A DNA stretch of 52,177 bases from JAPKEZ01 sp047638975 (GCA_047638975.1 JBLINB010000007.1:1-52177); one strand, 5' to 3'; numbered from the stretch's first letter, positions 17,868-27,504 are shown. Translations and numbers: made by a program. The notes: generated from the letters alone by a model not told the origin.

Positions 17868-19250
17868 TTATTGAATGATAAGCACTGCCGGCTTGGTAGT
17901 ACGAATCACACTGCCATCGCTTACCGCTCCTTGCATGTAGAAATGGCGGCCGCTAAGGTTGGGATTATTCGGAATAGTACGCGCTATAGTTAATACTGAA
18001 TGAGCCGTCCCGTAAAGGCTTAAGCTTGGTCCAATCAAAAAATCAACGCCGTTGTAAGTGTGCGTCATGGCCTCCGCAGCTCCGACTAGCCACACTTGCT
18101 GACCAGAGTTGCCATTCAGAACCACATCAATAGAGTCGCCGAGTGCCGGCGCCGAATTGCTTATCGCCAAAGAGCCGTCATGCTCTAGGCGGTCAGTAAA
18201 GCTAGGTATCTGGTCATAAACCAGTACTCGCTCATTGGCTTGATCACTAACATATAACTTGCCATTGGCAAACGCTGCATCGTTAGGCATGCCACTAATC
18301 CCAAGTTCAGCAAAGTATTCTTCATTAACGGCATCAATAAAGACCACCGCGCCGCCGACTAAATCGCACATTACGATTAAACTTTCGTCGGCACTAGTCG
18401 CTAAACCATAACCATTATGCCCATTAACGGGGATGGCGCGTTCAGGGGTGCCGTCGTCTTTAATGCGATATAGAAGCCCTTCAAAATCTAGTCCGGTCAT
18501 GAAGGTCTTGCCATTGGCATTAGCGAAAGCACTTGCAGAAGGGTAGAGCCCAAGATTGTCTGCGCTCGCATAATTAATTTGGCGCCCAGAATTGCTGTCC
18601 GCTAAGTCGTGCGCGAAAACACCACCAGTGCTACCGCTCCAGGCTGCGTTATAGGAAGTAGTGCTAAGCAGTATGCTACTGTTACTGGTGCTGGCAAACA
18701 TCCGCCCAATGGATTGGTAAGAGGCGCTAAATCCGCGCGTGCTCTCTAATGTAAAAGTCGTAGAGTTAATCGCATAAACCTCTCCGCTGCCATCGACGGT
18801 ACCCACATAGAACATGCCGTTTTTATAAACGATACCGAATGGGTAACAGCTACCGATGCCGAATGGGTCTGGCAGTTGCAGGCTTGCGATAACCACGTTA
18901 TTAATGTCGAAGAAGCTAACACTACCCGAAGTCGAATTAGTGACTGCACCAACTCCAGTGATGGGGTCGAATGCAATATCTTCGGGGAACAACCCCACAT
19001 CGATTGTACTAAGCAGCGTGTCGGTGGTCGGGTCAATGACCGCTAGCACATTGTTGCTGGCTCCAAAGCTACCGGCGATGGCTACGTAAACGAGCTGATT
19101 AACCGGGTTATAAGAAATGCCAAAAGGTTTGGCGGTAGTGTTTGGATCACCTAAACCAGTAAGTGAAATTTCTTGTTTAAAGTTTTGTGCGCTTACGCTA
19201 ACACATCCTAAAATCACCGCAATAATGCAGCTAAGTATAGATTTGATCAT
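17868..19250 (-). CDS. Secreted YncE-like beta-propeller protein, possible cobalamin-binding role
   Basis: A 460-residue protein with a signal peptide (SILSCIIAVILGCVSVSAQ). Residues about 30-340 form a YncE/YVTN-type propeller: repeated strands such as VLAVIDPTTDTLL, EDIAFDP, VSFFDI and FVGTV-like segments. The last 105 residues are a beta-rich module like that of the metalloprotease at 1369. A structured leader resembling a cobalamin riboswitch sits directly upstream (19255-19383). In Bacteroidetes the surface propeller BtuG captures B12 and is controlled in this way. By analogy, not by direct homology, this could be a B12-capturing protein. A generic surface beta-propeller remains possible. 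Confidence 0.75.
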   Translation of the reverse strand: MIKSILSCIIAVILGCVSVSAQNFKQEISLTGLGDPNTTAKPFGISYNPVNQLVYVAIAGSFGASNNVLAVIDPTTDTLLSTIDVGLFPEDIAFDPITGVGAVTNSTSGSVSFFDINNVVIASLQLPDPFGIGSCYPFGIVYKNGMFYVGTVDGSGEVYAINSTTFTLESTRGFSASYQSIGRMFASTSNSSILLSTTSYNAAWSGSTGGVFAHDLADSNSGRQINYASADNLGLYPSASAFANANGKTFMTGLDFEGLLYRIKDDGTPERAIPVNGHNGYGLATSADESLIVMCDLVGGAVVFIDAVNEEYFAELGISGMPNDAAFANGKLYVSDQANERVLVYDQIPSFTDRLEHDGSLAISNSAPALGDSIDVVLNGNSGQQVWLVGAAEAMTHTYNGVDFLIGPSLSLYGTAHSVLTIARTIPNNPNLSGRHFYMQGAVSDGSVIRTTKPAVLIIQ

Positions 19251-19254
19251 GTTG

Positions 19255-19383
19255 TCTCCCTGGGGGATTCGCCCAGAATTTAGAGTAAAAAGATATGTGT
19301 TTTCCGGCTTAGCTTTTAGGCATCACGGTGACGAACTCGCGTAGGACTTACACCTACATTTCCACATTGAGGTATTGTACTCT
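19255..19383 (-). promoter_or_regulatory. Candidate cobalamin (AdoCbl-type) riboswitch
   Basis: Read on the minus strand, the 136-bp gap holds the core features of a cobalamin aptamer in order. GGAAA comes before the hairpin GTAGG/CCTAC (19357-19341), whose loop and flank give GGTGTAAGTCC. CGTCACCGTGA (19333-19323) matches the CGCCACTGTGA box, and AAGCCGGAAAAC (19310-19299) resembles the 3' box. An outer helix AGAGTA (19383-19378) with TACTCT (19287-19282) closes it. A separate hairpin CTGGG/CCCAG (19276-19260) with loop CGAATCC abuts the AGGGAG ribosome-binding site of the propeller gene, a plausible expression platform acting on translation. Confidence 0.7.
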
Positions 19384-19386
19384 CGC

Positions 19387-21351
19387 TTAAGAGTTGCGAC
19401 TCTTGTACTCGGCGGTCAATGCTTCGAGCACTGAGGGGTCAGCAAGCGTCGTTAAGTCTCCGATTTCTTTACCTTCCGCAACATCGCGCAATAGGCGGCG
19501 CATTATTTTGCCACTTCTAGTCTTAGGCAGCTCGGGTGTGAAATAGACATTCTCCGGACGCGCTAGGGCACCGATTTCAGTCGCAACAAAAGCACGTAGT
19601 TCTTCGGAGAGCTCACTACTTGCTTGTTGGTTGCCACGTAAGATTACAAAGCCCACGGGGGATTGGCCTTTTAAGTCGTGCGACATGCCGATAACTGCAG
19701 CTTCTGCAACCGCAGGATGTGCTACCAGTGCCGATTCGATTTCCATGGTGGATAGGCGGTGCCCAGAAACATTCATGACATCATCGACGCGTCCGAGTAT
19801 CCAAAGGTTACCGTCTTCGTCGCGCTTGGCACCGTCGCCAGCAAAATATTTACCAGGGAAGCGTGACCAATAGGTTTCTTTATAGCGTTCGTTGTCACCC
19901 CAAATTCCGCGGAGCATCGATGGCCATGGGTGCGTAAGCGCTAAGTAACCGCCGCCAGCACCTTCGATTTCATTGCCATCATCATCAACAAGGACGGCTT
20001 CAACACCGGGGAAGGCCTTGGTCGCCGAGCCAGGTACGGCATGCGTAATCCCAGGCAACGGCGTGATCATGATGCCACCGGTTTCGGTTTGCCACCATGT
20101 ATCTACAATCGGACACTTTGTATTGCCGATGTGTTTCGAATACCACATCCATGCTTCGGGGTTTATCGGCTCGCCGACGGTGCCAAGTAAACGCAGCGAT
20201 GATAAATCATGCGCCGCAGGATGCTCGTCTCCCCATTTCATGAAGGCACGGATTGCGGTTGGTGCCGTGTAAAAAACACTTACTTTGTATTTGTCTACCA
20301 ACTGCCAAAAGCGATCAAGACCGGGATGATTGGGAGCGCCTTCGTACATAACTTGCGTCGCACCATTAGCCATTGGGCCGAACACGATGTAGCTATGGCC
20401 GGTGATCCAGCCAATGTCGGCAGTGCACCAGTAGACATCCGCTTCTGGTTTTAAGTCAAAGACTAATTGCGTAGTCGCGTAAGCACCTGTTAAGTAACCG
20501 CCGGTGGTATGCACAATACCTTTAGGTTTGCCAGTAGTACCAGAGGTATAAAGAATAAAAAGCACATCTTCGGCGTCCATAGATTCGGGCTCGCAAATAT
20601 CGCTTTGTTTATCGATTAGCTGCTGCCATGCAACATCGCGCTCTAAATTTTTTGCAGCACTGACGCAGTCGCCACCGCGAGTGTACACCAACACGTTTTC
20701 GATGGTTGGGCATTGCTCTACAGCTTCATTGACTACGGTTTTGAGATCGAGGATGTTGCCGCGTCGCCAGGTGGCGTCGGCACAGATCACTAGCTTTGCT
20801 TCTTGATCGTGAATTCTGTCTTTTAGCGAAGTGGCACTGAAGCCTGCGAATACTACTGAGAAGATGGCACCAATACGCGAGCAAGCTAAGACAGCCATCG
20901 CTAGTTCTGGAACCATAGGCATGTATAGCGTGACGCGGTCGCCTTTCTTGATACCGAGTTCTTTTAGACCGTTAGCCGTTTTGCACACACCATCTAACAT
21001 GTCTTGGTAAGTCAATGCGCGCGTGTCACCAGGTTCGCCTTCCCAGTAGTAGGCAATGCGGCTGCCAAGTCCGGCGTCAACGTGGCGATCGAGGCATTGC
21101 ACGCTAGCATTTAACTTGCCACCGTCAAACCACTTCGCAAAAGGTTCGTCCCATTCAAGCACGCTATCCCACTTTTTGTCCCACGTTAATTTGTCGGCCC
21201 ATGTTGCCCACCAGCCTTGCCAATCGACATGCGCTTCATCAACTACTGCTTGTGAATTTATATTTGCTTGAGCACTAAACTGAGTGCTAGGTGCAAAGCG
21301 ACGACTCTCGTGAAGTAGGGTGTCGATTGTTTTCGTTTTAGAATCAGACAT
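19387..21351 (-). CDS. acs: Acetyl-CoA synthetase (AMP-forming)
   Basis: A 654-residue enzyme that activates acetate with ATP to acetyl-CoA through acetyl-AMP. Motifs in order: YTSGTTGKPKG at 268-278 (P-loop A3), TWWQTETGG near 420, GRVDDVMNVSGHR near 530 (hinge A8) and KTRSGKIMRR with the catalytic Lys615, the residue usually controlled by acetylation. Length is that of canonical Acs. The gene lies 2 bp from the stop of lpxA on the same strand; the cobalamin riboswitch candidate begins at its stop codon. It fits a metabolism centred on acetyl-CoA. Confidence 0.96.
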   Translation of the reverse strand: MSDSKTKTIDTLLHESRRFAPSTQFSAQANINSQAVVDEAHVDWQGWWATWADKLTWDKKWDSVLEWDEPFAKWFDGGKLNASVQCLDRHVDAGLGSRIAYYWEGEPGDTRALTYQDMLDGVCKTANGLKELGIKKGDRVTLYMPMVPELAMAVLACSRIGAIFSVVFAGFSATSLKDRIHDQEAKLVICADATWRRGNILDLKTVVNEAVEQCPTIENVLVYTRGGDCVSAAKNLERDVAWQQLIDKQSDICEPESMDAEDVLFILYTSGTTGKPKGIVHTTGGYLTGAYATTQLVFDLKPEADVYWCTADIGWITGHSYIVFGPMANGATQVMYEGAPNHPGLDRFWQLVDKYKVSVFYTAPTAIRAFMKWGDEHPAAHDLSSLRLLGTVGEPINPEAWMWYSKHIGNTKCPIVDTWWQTETGGIMITPLPGITHAVPGSATKAFPGVEAVLVDDDGNEIEGAGGGYLALTHPWPSMLRGIWGDNERYKETYWSRFPGKYFAGDGAKRDEDGNLWILGRVDDVMNVSGHRLSTMEIESALVAHPAVAEAAVIGMSHDLKGQSPVGFVILRGNQQASSELSEELRAFVATEIGALARPENVYFTPELPKTRSGKIMRRLLRDVAEGKEIGDLTTLADPSVLEALTAEYKSRNS

Positions 21352-21353
21352 AA

Positions 21354-22145
21354 CTATTTATTATTTGGAAGGCCGCGAGTAGAAGCTATCACGAACTGTG
21401 CAATTTCTACTACCGAATCATAAGGGCTACTTGCTAATTCGGCAGCTACCGTTTCGTGGTTTGCTCCTTTGGTAAATAAATTGCGTAAGGCGCTGCGCAC
21501 CGCATTGCGTTCGTCACTTTCAAAACCATTGCGTTGCAGACCCACTTTATTTGTGCCACGCCAGCGCAATGGGTGTGCGCCAGTAACAATCGAAAACGGC
21601 GGGACATCGCGGGTCACCATGCATGAACCGGCAACCATCGTCAGCCGTCCAACTTTGCAAAACTGGTGGACGGCTGATTGGCCAGATAAAATGACGCGCT
21701 CGCCAATATGCGCATGGCCGCCAACTGCAGAATTGTTTACTAGTATTGCAAAGTCGTCGACGCGTGCATTATGCCCGACGTGACTGCCGGCCATCATGCG
21801 CACGTTGTTGCCGAGGGTGGTTGCTCCACTACCCGTAGCGCGATGGATGGTGACGTGCTCATGCAACTGACAGTTGTCGCCGAGAATCACTTTTGTCGCC
21901 TCACCTGCATAGTCATCATCTTGTGGCTCGCCCCCAATGACTGCGCCGCTACGTATTGTGCAGCCATTGCCAATGGTCGTGTGACCAAGAAGATGCACGT
22001 GTGGCCCGATGGTGCAGCCATTACCTACGGTGGCAGATGGCTCAATAACACAGTAAGGGCCGATTTCACAGCCCTCGCCAAGGGTGGCGCCAGGCATAAC
22101 CACGGCGGTCGGGTGAATGGCGGTTTCTTGTGGGGCTCTGCTCAT
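21354..22145 (-). CDS. lpxA: UDP-N-acetylglucosamine O-acyltransferase
   Basis: A 263-residue left-handed beta-helix acyltransferase, first step of lipid A synthesis. Hexapeptide repeats (such as PGATLG, IGPYCVI, IGNGCTI) run over residues 10-190. The diagnostic GGEPQD and IHRAT segments are present, and GSHVGH supplies His122 and His125, the latter matching the catalytic His of the E. coli enzyme. The C-terminal 65 residues are helical as usual. Length equals the family norm (262). Its presence supports an outer membrane with lipid A. The start at 22145 faces the amidohydrolase operon across a 130-bp divergent gap. No other lpx gene is adjacent. Confidence 0.95.
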   Translation of the reverse strand: MSRAPQETAIHPTAVVMPGATLGEGCEIGPYCVIEPSATVGNGCTIGPHVHLLGHTTIGNGCTIRSGAVIGGEPQDDDYAGEATKVILGDNCQLHEHVTIHRATGSGATTLGNNVRMMAGSHVGHNARVDDFAILVNNSAVGGHAHIGERVILSGQSAVHQFCKVGRLTMVAGSCMVTRDVPPFSIVTGAHPLRWRGTNKVGLQRNGFESDERNAVRSALRNLFTKGANHETVAAELASSPYDSVVEIAQFVIASTRGLPNNK

Positions 22146-22275
22146 GTACGTTTATTGTATCGAATCTATTTTGCCGGTGCTTTTTATAAATGTAGTGAGA
22201 TAATTTAAAAAAATAGATAAACATTATGGGGCTTACTCGTATGCTAATTTAATCAGTATTCTTGGAAAGCTCCCT

Positions 22276-23634
22276 TTGATTACATCCTCATCAATAATTT
22301 TCCTTGCAGCGGCATTTAGCGTGCCGCAGCAAACAGAATCCGCTCCTAGCGGATACGACAAAAGCTACGTTATTCAGGCCGAATCAGCGTGGTTAAGCCC
22401 AGGAAATAAAATTTCTCCGGCATTTATTAAGGTTTCCTCCGGCCGCATCGAATGGATATCGAGCACCGATCGTCGGCGCGAATCGACAAACCTGCTCGGT
22501 CAAAAATCCGCTAAGGCGGCATTGATAGCAGTAAAAGGTTCGCTCGCACCAGGCATTGTCGATGCCTGGACATCCTTTGCTCCAGATGGCTACACCAGCG
22601 AACGCAGTTCTTCTGCGGCGCGTGATGTACGTGATTCGTTACCAGTGCAGGTCGAAATGGCCGACTATCGGTTGTATTCGCAAGTGATTGCAGCGCGTGA
22701 AGCTGGGGTAGCCGCAGTTTATTTGTCGCCAGGTTGGTCACAGTTGCGCCTCGGAATGGGCAGCCCAGCCGAGTTTAGTAAGCTTGACCTACCCTTAGTG
22801 GCAGCCCAGCCGATGCTGGATTTCGCCGTTGGCTCCGCCTCAGGAGACCTATTTAATGCGACTTACAATGCCCAAGAGTTGTACGACGCCTTCAGCGAAG
22901 CCCAAGAGTGGCGTGAAAGTTTCGACGACTACGACGAAAAGCTCGAAGAATTCCCTGAAAAACTCGAAAAGTATCAAGAGAAGCTTCAGAAGTTCATCGA
23001 CGAGCACGGTCCAGATGCCCCCGAGAAAGAAGAGGCGGACGAAAAAGCTGAAAAAGCTGCTCCCAAGCCGCCTAAGCGCCCTAAAAAGCCATCGGCACCT
23101 AAGGTTAACCGTGATCGCCAACTACTTTTGTCGGCAATCGACGGCAAGTACAAGTTGCGGGTACAGGTTGAGCGCTTGGCAGACCTCAAGCTAGTGCTCA
23201 AAATGCAAGACGCGTTCGGTCTAGATGTTGTCATCCTTGGCGGCTTCGAAGCAGATCTCATTGCTGACGACTTACGTAAGGCGCAAATACCAGTGGTACT
23301 TGCAGCTACTCCTAGCCACCACGCAGGTGACTCACACGGTCGTGATTTCTTGAGCCGCTATCAGCGTCTTATAGATGCGGGCGTGCAAGTCGCAATCGCC
23401 AGTGGCGGCACCGATGGGCACCAAATGATGCTTCTAACACGTGCCGGCGACTTAATAGCGCATGGTGCTGATGCCGAAACTGTTTGGGCATCATTAACTA
23501 GCGTACCAGCAGCCATCCTTGGTCTTGATGACTATGGTTCACTCAAGAATGGCTCAAGTGCAACGATGGTGTTATTCGAAGGAAATTCTCCATTCGACGC
23601 TTCGGCCGTTTTTAAGGTTCACAAACCTAAGTAA
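22276..23634 (+). CDS. Amidohydrolase-fold exported protein 1 (metal site lost)
   Basis: First gene of the tandem array, 452 residues, TTG start with GGAAAG upstream. A signal peptide (SSSIIFLAAAFS) leads into the urease-like cap and barrel of COG1228-type amidohydrolases. Where active enzymes have DAHTH after PGxI, this has PGIVDAWTSF, so both metal His are gone. The third-strand Glu/His region reads RVQVERLADL. At about 205-285 lies a long Glu/Lys-rich helical insertion (EKLEKYQEKLQKF, then EKAEKAAPKPPKRP), known in related planctomycetal proteins. The usual late Asp survives (SGGTDGH). I take it as a probable pseudoenzyme acting with its neighbours. Confidence 0.8.
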   Translation: MITSSSIIFLAAAFSVPQQTESAPSGYDKSYVIQAESAWLSPGNKISPAFIKVSSGRIEWISSTDRRRESTNLLGQKSAKAALIAVKGSLAPGIVDAWTSFAPDGYTSERSSSAARDVRDSLPVQVEMADYRLYSQVIAAREAGVAAVYLSPGWSQLRLGMGSPAEFSKLDLPLVAAQPMLDFAVGSASGDLFNATYNAQELYDAFSEAQEWRESFDDYDEKLEEFPEKLEKYQEKLQKFIDEHGPDAPEKEEADEKAEKAAPKPPKRPKKPSAPKVNRDRQLLLSAIDGKYKLRVQVERLADLKLVLKMQDAFGLDVVILGGFEADLIADDLRKAQIPVVLAATPSHHAGDSHGRDFLSRYQRLIDAGVQVAIASGGTDGHQMMLLTRAGDLIAHGADAETVWASLTSVPAAILGLDDYGSLKNGSSATMVLFEGNSPFDASAVFKVHKPK

Positions 23635-23635
23635 T

Positions 23636-24724
23636 ATGTTTACAACCCTATCATTACTTGCTTCTTTCGCCCTGTTGCCAGCTGCGCAACAGTCGACGAC
23701 CATTTTAGTCCCTGATGCGGTAGTTGCCGCCGACGGTAAATTGCTGACTGGCTATAAGGTAGTCATCGCCAACGGTAAAATTATCGAAGTTGGAGCTAAC
23801 CCTCAAGCTACTGGTATCGAGGTTAAGCTCGATGGCGTGCTGGCCCCTGGTTTTGTCGATGCCTTTGCGCAGCTTGGTGCCGAGCGTTTTTTGACTGAGC
23901 AATCCGCGAAGGTTACTCCTGATTTACGTGTAGTTGATGGTGTGCTTTTAGGCGACGATGCCTGGCGCGAGTTAGCTAAGCATGGTGTCACTGCAGCGCA
24001 CGTAGTTCCTGACCCAACCAATGTGTTGTGCGGTAGCGGGGCGTTGATATCTACCTCTGGCGAAGAAAGTGTCGCTGGCGTAACGGATAATAGCACGGTG
24101 CAAATCGCTTCACTGCTTGCTAGTTCGGTAAGTGATAATCGCGTAGGACCTTCATCTCTTGCAGGCGCGCTCGAATTATTGAGTACGTCAATCGCAACTC
24201 ATGGTGCACGTGCTCTAGGTACAGCTCCGTGGTTTTTTGTTGAAGATTCCGCCGGTAGTCGCGGAGTCATGAATTTACTCAGCGAGTTGTCGATAGATGA
24301 CGCTAAGTTCGTTTTGCTCGGAGACCCCGGCGAGTACGCTGCTTTGTTTAGTGGTAAGTTAGTAGGTTTGCCATCCTTCAATATGGGTGCACTTGCACGG
24401 CGTGCTGAAATTTGGCGGCGTATGAGTAAGGCTAATATCGACGTAGCTTTTGGCACCCGCATGTCCAATGTCGATTTCAATTCACTGCGCTCTTCAGCGA
24501 TGGCATGGTCGCGCATTACGCGCAACCCTCAGGCGGCGTTCGAAAGCGTTACGATTAACCCAGCAAAGATGCTTGGGCGTAACGATATCGGTCGCATTGC
24601 TGCCGGCGCGCGCGCCGACTTAGTCCTTTGGTCTGCGCATCCACTTGATGCGCAAGCCCGTGTGTTGGCAACGATGGTTGCCGGCGAAACCGTTTACCGC
24701 GCTGATGTCAGCACTAACGAATAA
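23636..24724 (+). CDS. Amidohydrolase-fold exported protein 2 (metal site lost)
   Basis: I start at ATG 23636 (MFTTLSLLASFALLPAAQQ), which gives a signal peptide; the frame is open further upstream but there it overlaps gene 1 and lacks one. The product is 362 residues. The HxH site reads PGFVDAFAQLG, with no His. TAAHVVPDPTNV and the C-terminal GARADLVLWSAHPLDA (composite-domain strand) are typical of the fold. It is shorter than its paralogues because the charged insertion and part of the barrel are missing. Its stop TAA overlaps the ATG of gene 3 by one base, so translation is coupled. It is likely non-catalytic. Confidence 0.78.
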   Translation: MFTTLSLLASFALLPAAQQSTTILVPDAVVAADGKLLTGYKVVIANGKIIEVGANPQATGIEVKLDGVLAPGFVDAFAQLGAERFLTEQSAKVTPDLRVVDGVLLGDDAWRELAKHGVTAAHVVPDPTNVLCGSGALISTSGEESVAGVTDNSTVQIASLLASSVSDNRVGPSSLAGALELLSTSIATHGARALGTAPWFFVEDSAGSRGVMNLLSELSIDDAKFVLLGDPGEYAALFSGKLVGLPSFNMGALARRAEIWRRMSKANIDVAFGTRMSNVDFNSLRSSAMAWSRITRNPQAAFESVTINPAKMLGRNDIGRIAAGARADLVLWSAHPLDAQARVLATMVAGETVYRADVSTNE

Positions 24725-26151
24725 TGATTATTAGCTCACTATTAATTACAACAGCTACTCTTCTAGCTCAACAATCGACGCAATGGTCGGTTGATACAGT
24801 GCACCTTGGTGATGGCCAAGTGTTGCATGATGTGCTAGTCACTATTAGCGATGGCAAAATTACTTCGGTAGTCGAGGGCGCTAGCGGCAGTGATGCGCAT
24901 CACGTTGCTGAAGCACACATGACGCCTGGGTTAATCGATGCCTATTCCTACATGGGAGTCGGCGGCGCAACTTTAGAAGAGTCACGTGAATCAACTGCTT
25001 CTATTAAGTTGGCTCATTCCCTACGCTTTGATGATCCCGCTTTTGGTTATGCCTTAGCCGAGGGCGTCACTGCAGCTTATATTTCGCCAGCGTCGATGAA
25101 CGTAATCGGCGGACTGGGTTGTATGGTTAAAACTTATGGCGGGCAAGTTGCTTCGTTGTTTAGAGACGAGGGCGCTGCAGCGCGCATGTTAGATGACGGT
25201 GCTGCACTAAAGATTACTTTAGGCGGCGACCCATCAATGGGTAATCGTACCGGCAGTGGGAAATGGACTACCTCCTTTAAAGCACGTCGTCCTACGACGC
25301 GTATGGGTACGGTGTGGGTAGTACGTCGCGAATTTTATCGCGCACTTGAGTATATCGAACTGCGCGATAACGGGCAGGCCGCTTACAACGCCGACCTCGA
25401 AGTTTTGGCATCAGCTTTAAGTGGTGATATTCAAGTACGTGTGCAAGCACGCGAATCTCACGATGTCGAAACGGCCTTGCGCCTTCAAGAAGAATTCGGA
25501 TGGCCACGTATGTTAATCGAAGAAGCGACGAACTCGCATAAGATTGGCAAAATGGTGGCACGCGAAAAAGTACCGGTTGTTACTGGACCAGCTTATGACT
25601 CTGCAAGTCGCGCGATTGCCCAAGGGCCGTCCGCAGCAGAATTGCGTTACGCTGCAACTCCTGGGCAAATTTGTTGTGAAGATTATCACGCGCCCGGCGA
25701 AGAGCATATCGACGAAAATGGCGACCTCGAATTAAGTGATTTCGTCTTCGACTTACTGCCTCTCGTTACTCCGCGTTACGAAGCCGCACCAGGTTTAGCT
25801 CGCGGACGTCGTTCCGAAGGCGCGGGTTCAACCCCGGCGTTGCCTGCCTTGTTGGCTAGCGATGGTGTTAAATTCGCCATGGGCTCTGCCGAAGCTCACG
25901 ATTCGCCCTTGACCGAATCCTCTTTGATTTACCAGGCCCGCCGCGCAGTGCGCTGGGGCTTAGACAAAAAAGTTGCCTTAAGCTTAATCACATCTGTGCC
26001 TGCACAGTTGTGCGGCTTTGGCGACACACTCGGCCAGATAAAGTCTGGCTTTGATGCCGACCTCGTGCTGTGGTCTGGCAATCCTTTAGACCCTACATCC
26101 ACTCCTTTGGTTGTCATCGTTGATGGCCAAGTTGTTGCAGACAATCGTTAA
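24724..26151 (+). CDS. Amidohydrolase-fold exported protein 3 (metal site lost)
   Basis: 475 residues beginning MIISSLLITTATLLAQQ (signal peptide). The metal site is replaced: PGLIDAYSYMG in place of DAHTH. GVTAAYISPASMNVIGG and GCMVKTYGG are the amidohydrolase features that follow. IQVRVQARESHDVETALRLQEEFGW corresponds to the fifth-strand region, and a late GSAEAHDSPL matches the position of the catalytic Asp but offers Glu-Ala-His. The C-terminus (GFDADLVLWSGNPLDP) is well kept. A single-base stop/start overlap joins it to gene 2. It is more complete than gene 2 yet still lacks the two essential His. Confidence 0.8.
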   Translation: MIISSLLITTATLLAQQSTQWSVDTVHLGDGQVLHDVLVTISDGKITSVVEGASGSDAHHVAEAHMTPGLIDAYSYMGVGGATLEESRESTASIKLAHSLRFDDPAFGYALAEGVTAAYISPASMNVIGGLGCMVKTYGGQVASLFRDEGAAARMLDDGAALKITLGGDPSMGNRTGSGKWTTSFKARRPTTRMGTVWVVRREFYRALEYIELRDNGQAAYNADLEVLASALSGDIQVRVQARESHDVETALRLQEEFGWPRMLIEEATNSHKIGKMVAREKVPVVTGPAYDSASRAIAQGPSAAELRYAATPGQICCEDYHAPGEEHIDENGDLELSDFVFDLLPLVTPRYEAAPGLARGRRSEGAGSTPALPALLASDGVKFAMGSAEAHDSPLTESSLIYQARRAVRWGLDKKVALSLITSVPAQLCGFGDTLGQIKSGFDADLVLWSGNPLDPTSTPLVVIVDGQVVADNR

Positions 26152-26157
26152 TAAAAA

Positions 26158-27504
26158 ATGCGTCTCTTAACTACTCTTTTAGTTTCTTCTTGTTTCATCG
26201 CTAGTGCAGCTGCACAAAGCGGATCTATCGCGGTACGTGCTGGCAAAATCATGCGCGCCGACGGCAGTGTAATCGAACAAGGCACAATGGTTATCGAAAA
26301 CGGTCGCATCACTGCGATAGGTGATAGTGAAACCGAAGTCCCATTCGACGTGGTGCTTAACGAATACCCAATGGCAGTAATCTACCCGGGGTTTTTCGAA
26401 GCACATTCGAATTCCGGAATGGACCGCGCCAACGAAAATGTTCCGTTAGCGCCTTTCTTGAATGTTAAAGACTCTATTGACCCAGTTTCGTTTTACTTTG
26501 AAGACAAATTACGCGGCGGCACAGTTGCGATAGGTATTCTACCTGGCAATAACACTGTTGTTGGCGGACGCGGGCGCGTAGTAGCGCCAGCCGGAATGAC
26601 TATCGAAGCTATGACCTTGTCGGATGACTTGGGCATGAAAATAGCTATTGGTCCTAAGAGCGGTTGGTCGCGTTCATCGCAACTAGCTGAATTGCGCGAG
26701 GCGGTTGATAAATTAAACCTAGACTTGCGCGAAATCGGCGAAACATTGGTTTACAACGGCGAGGTGCGTGAAGACAGCGAGAAGGCTGGCGTTGAGAATG
26801 ATGAAGATGTTGCCGATGGCGATAGGTACGATAGCGCGGGCGGCTACATTCGCTTTGGCGAAGACTTTACTGGCAAAGAATTGCTCTCTGAAGAAGATCT
26901 AGACGACACTCAACGTGGCATGGTTGATATCCTTAATGGCGATGAACGTCTATGGATTTACGCGCCAACGGCTACGGATGTGATGCACGCAGATACCTGG
27001 TTGAGCTCACACTCTTTACTCGACAACACGGTGTTTGTTGTTACAGCTGCGGCGCACAAAGCTGCCGACGCGCTTGCTGCACTGGGTCGTCCAGTCGTTA
27101 TTTCCGGAGACCTGTGGCATGTGCAAACAGATCCAATCACTGAGATTAAGACCAAAACATTCGCGCCGCTAGTGATGCACGAAGCGGGTATCGCATTTGC
27201 AATCTCTTCACAAGAAGGACGCATGGGCCCAGACCGCTTGGCTTATCAGGCTGCGATGTGTATCCGCGAAGGAGTGCCACGCGAAGTTGCACTACGTTCA
27301 GTAACGACTAACCCTGCTGAGTTCTGGGGCATGGCCACCGAGTTAGGTGATTTTGTTGAAGGAGCCGATGGCACTTTTGTAGTGTTCGACCGCGACCCTT
27401 TGCATGCGCAATCACAAGTCCTAGAAGTTTACATCCGTGGCGATAAAGTTTATGACCACAACGAAGACACACGCTTGAAGCGCCTACAGGAGGGTCCTAA
27501 GTAG
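26158..27504 (+). CDS. Amidohydrolase-fold exported protein 4 (degenerate metal site)
   Basis: 448 residues with a signal peptide (RLLTTLLVSSCFIASAAAQ). The site reads PGFFEAHSNSG: the first His is present, the second is Asn/Ser. ILPGNNTVVGGRGRVV is the usual second-strand signature. An acidic stretch (EDSEKAGVENDEDVADGDRY) sits where genes 1, 5 and 8 carry longer charged insertions. The third-strand His is replaced by RLWIYAPTATD. The C-terminus keeps FVVFDRDPLHAQSQV. It overlaps gene 5 at the stop (TAGTG). Catalysis by the standard two-metal route is unlikely. Confidence 0.8.
   Translation: MRLLTTLLVSSCFIASAAAQSGSIAVRAGKIMRADGSVIEQGTMVIENGRITAIGDSETEVPFDVVLNEYPMAVIYPGFFEAHSNSGMDRANENVPLAPFLNVKDSIDPVSFYFEDKLRGGTVAIGILPGNNTVVGGRGRVVAPAGMTIEAMTLSDDLGMKIAIGPKSGWSRSSQLAELREAVDKLNLDLREIGETLVYNGEVREDSEKAGVENDEDVADGDRYDSAGGYIRFGEDFTGKELLSEEDLDDTQRGMVDILNGDERLWIYAPTATDVMHADTWLSSHSLLDNTVFVVTAAAHKAADALAALGRPVVISGDLWHVQTDPITEIKTKTFAPLVMHEAGIAFAISSQEGRMGPDRLAYQAAMCIREGVPREVALRSVTTNPAEFWGMATELGDFVEGADGTFVVFDRDPLHAQSQVLEVYIRGDKVYDHNEDTRLKRLQEGPK

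Noticed and set aside
19255..19383. Group II intron, c-di-GMP riboswitch or tRNA-like element in the leader
   Set aside because: No reverse transcriptase or domain V is near, the GEMM core is absent, and no cloverleaf can be drawn; the boxes fit a cobalamin aptamer better.
22849..23261. Long antisense frames opposite the charged insertion of array member 1
   Set aside because: They are shadows of Lys/Glu-rich codons and have no start context or recognisable domain.
23519..23635. Extended N-terminus for array member 2
   Set aside because: The extension overlaps member 1 and hides the signal peptide that begins at ATG 23636.
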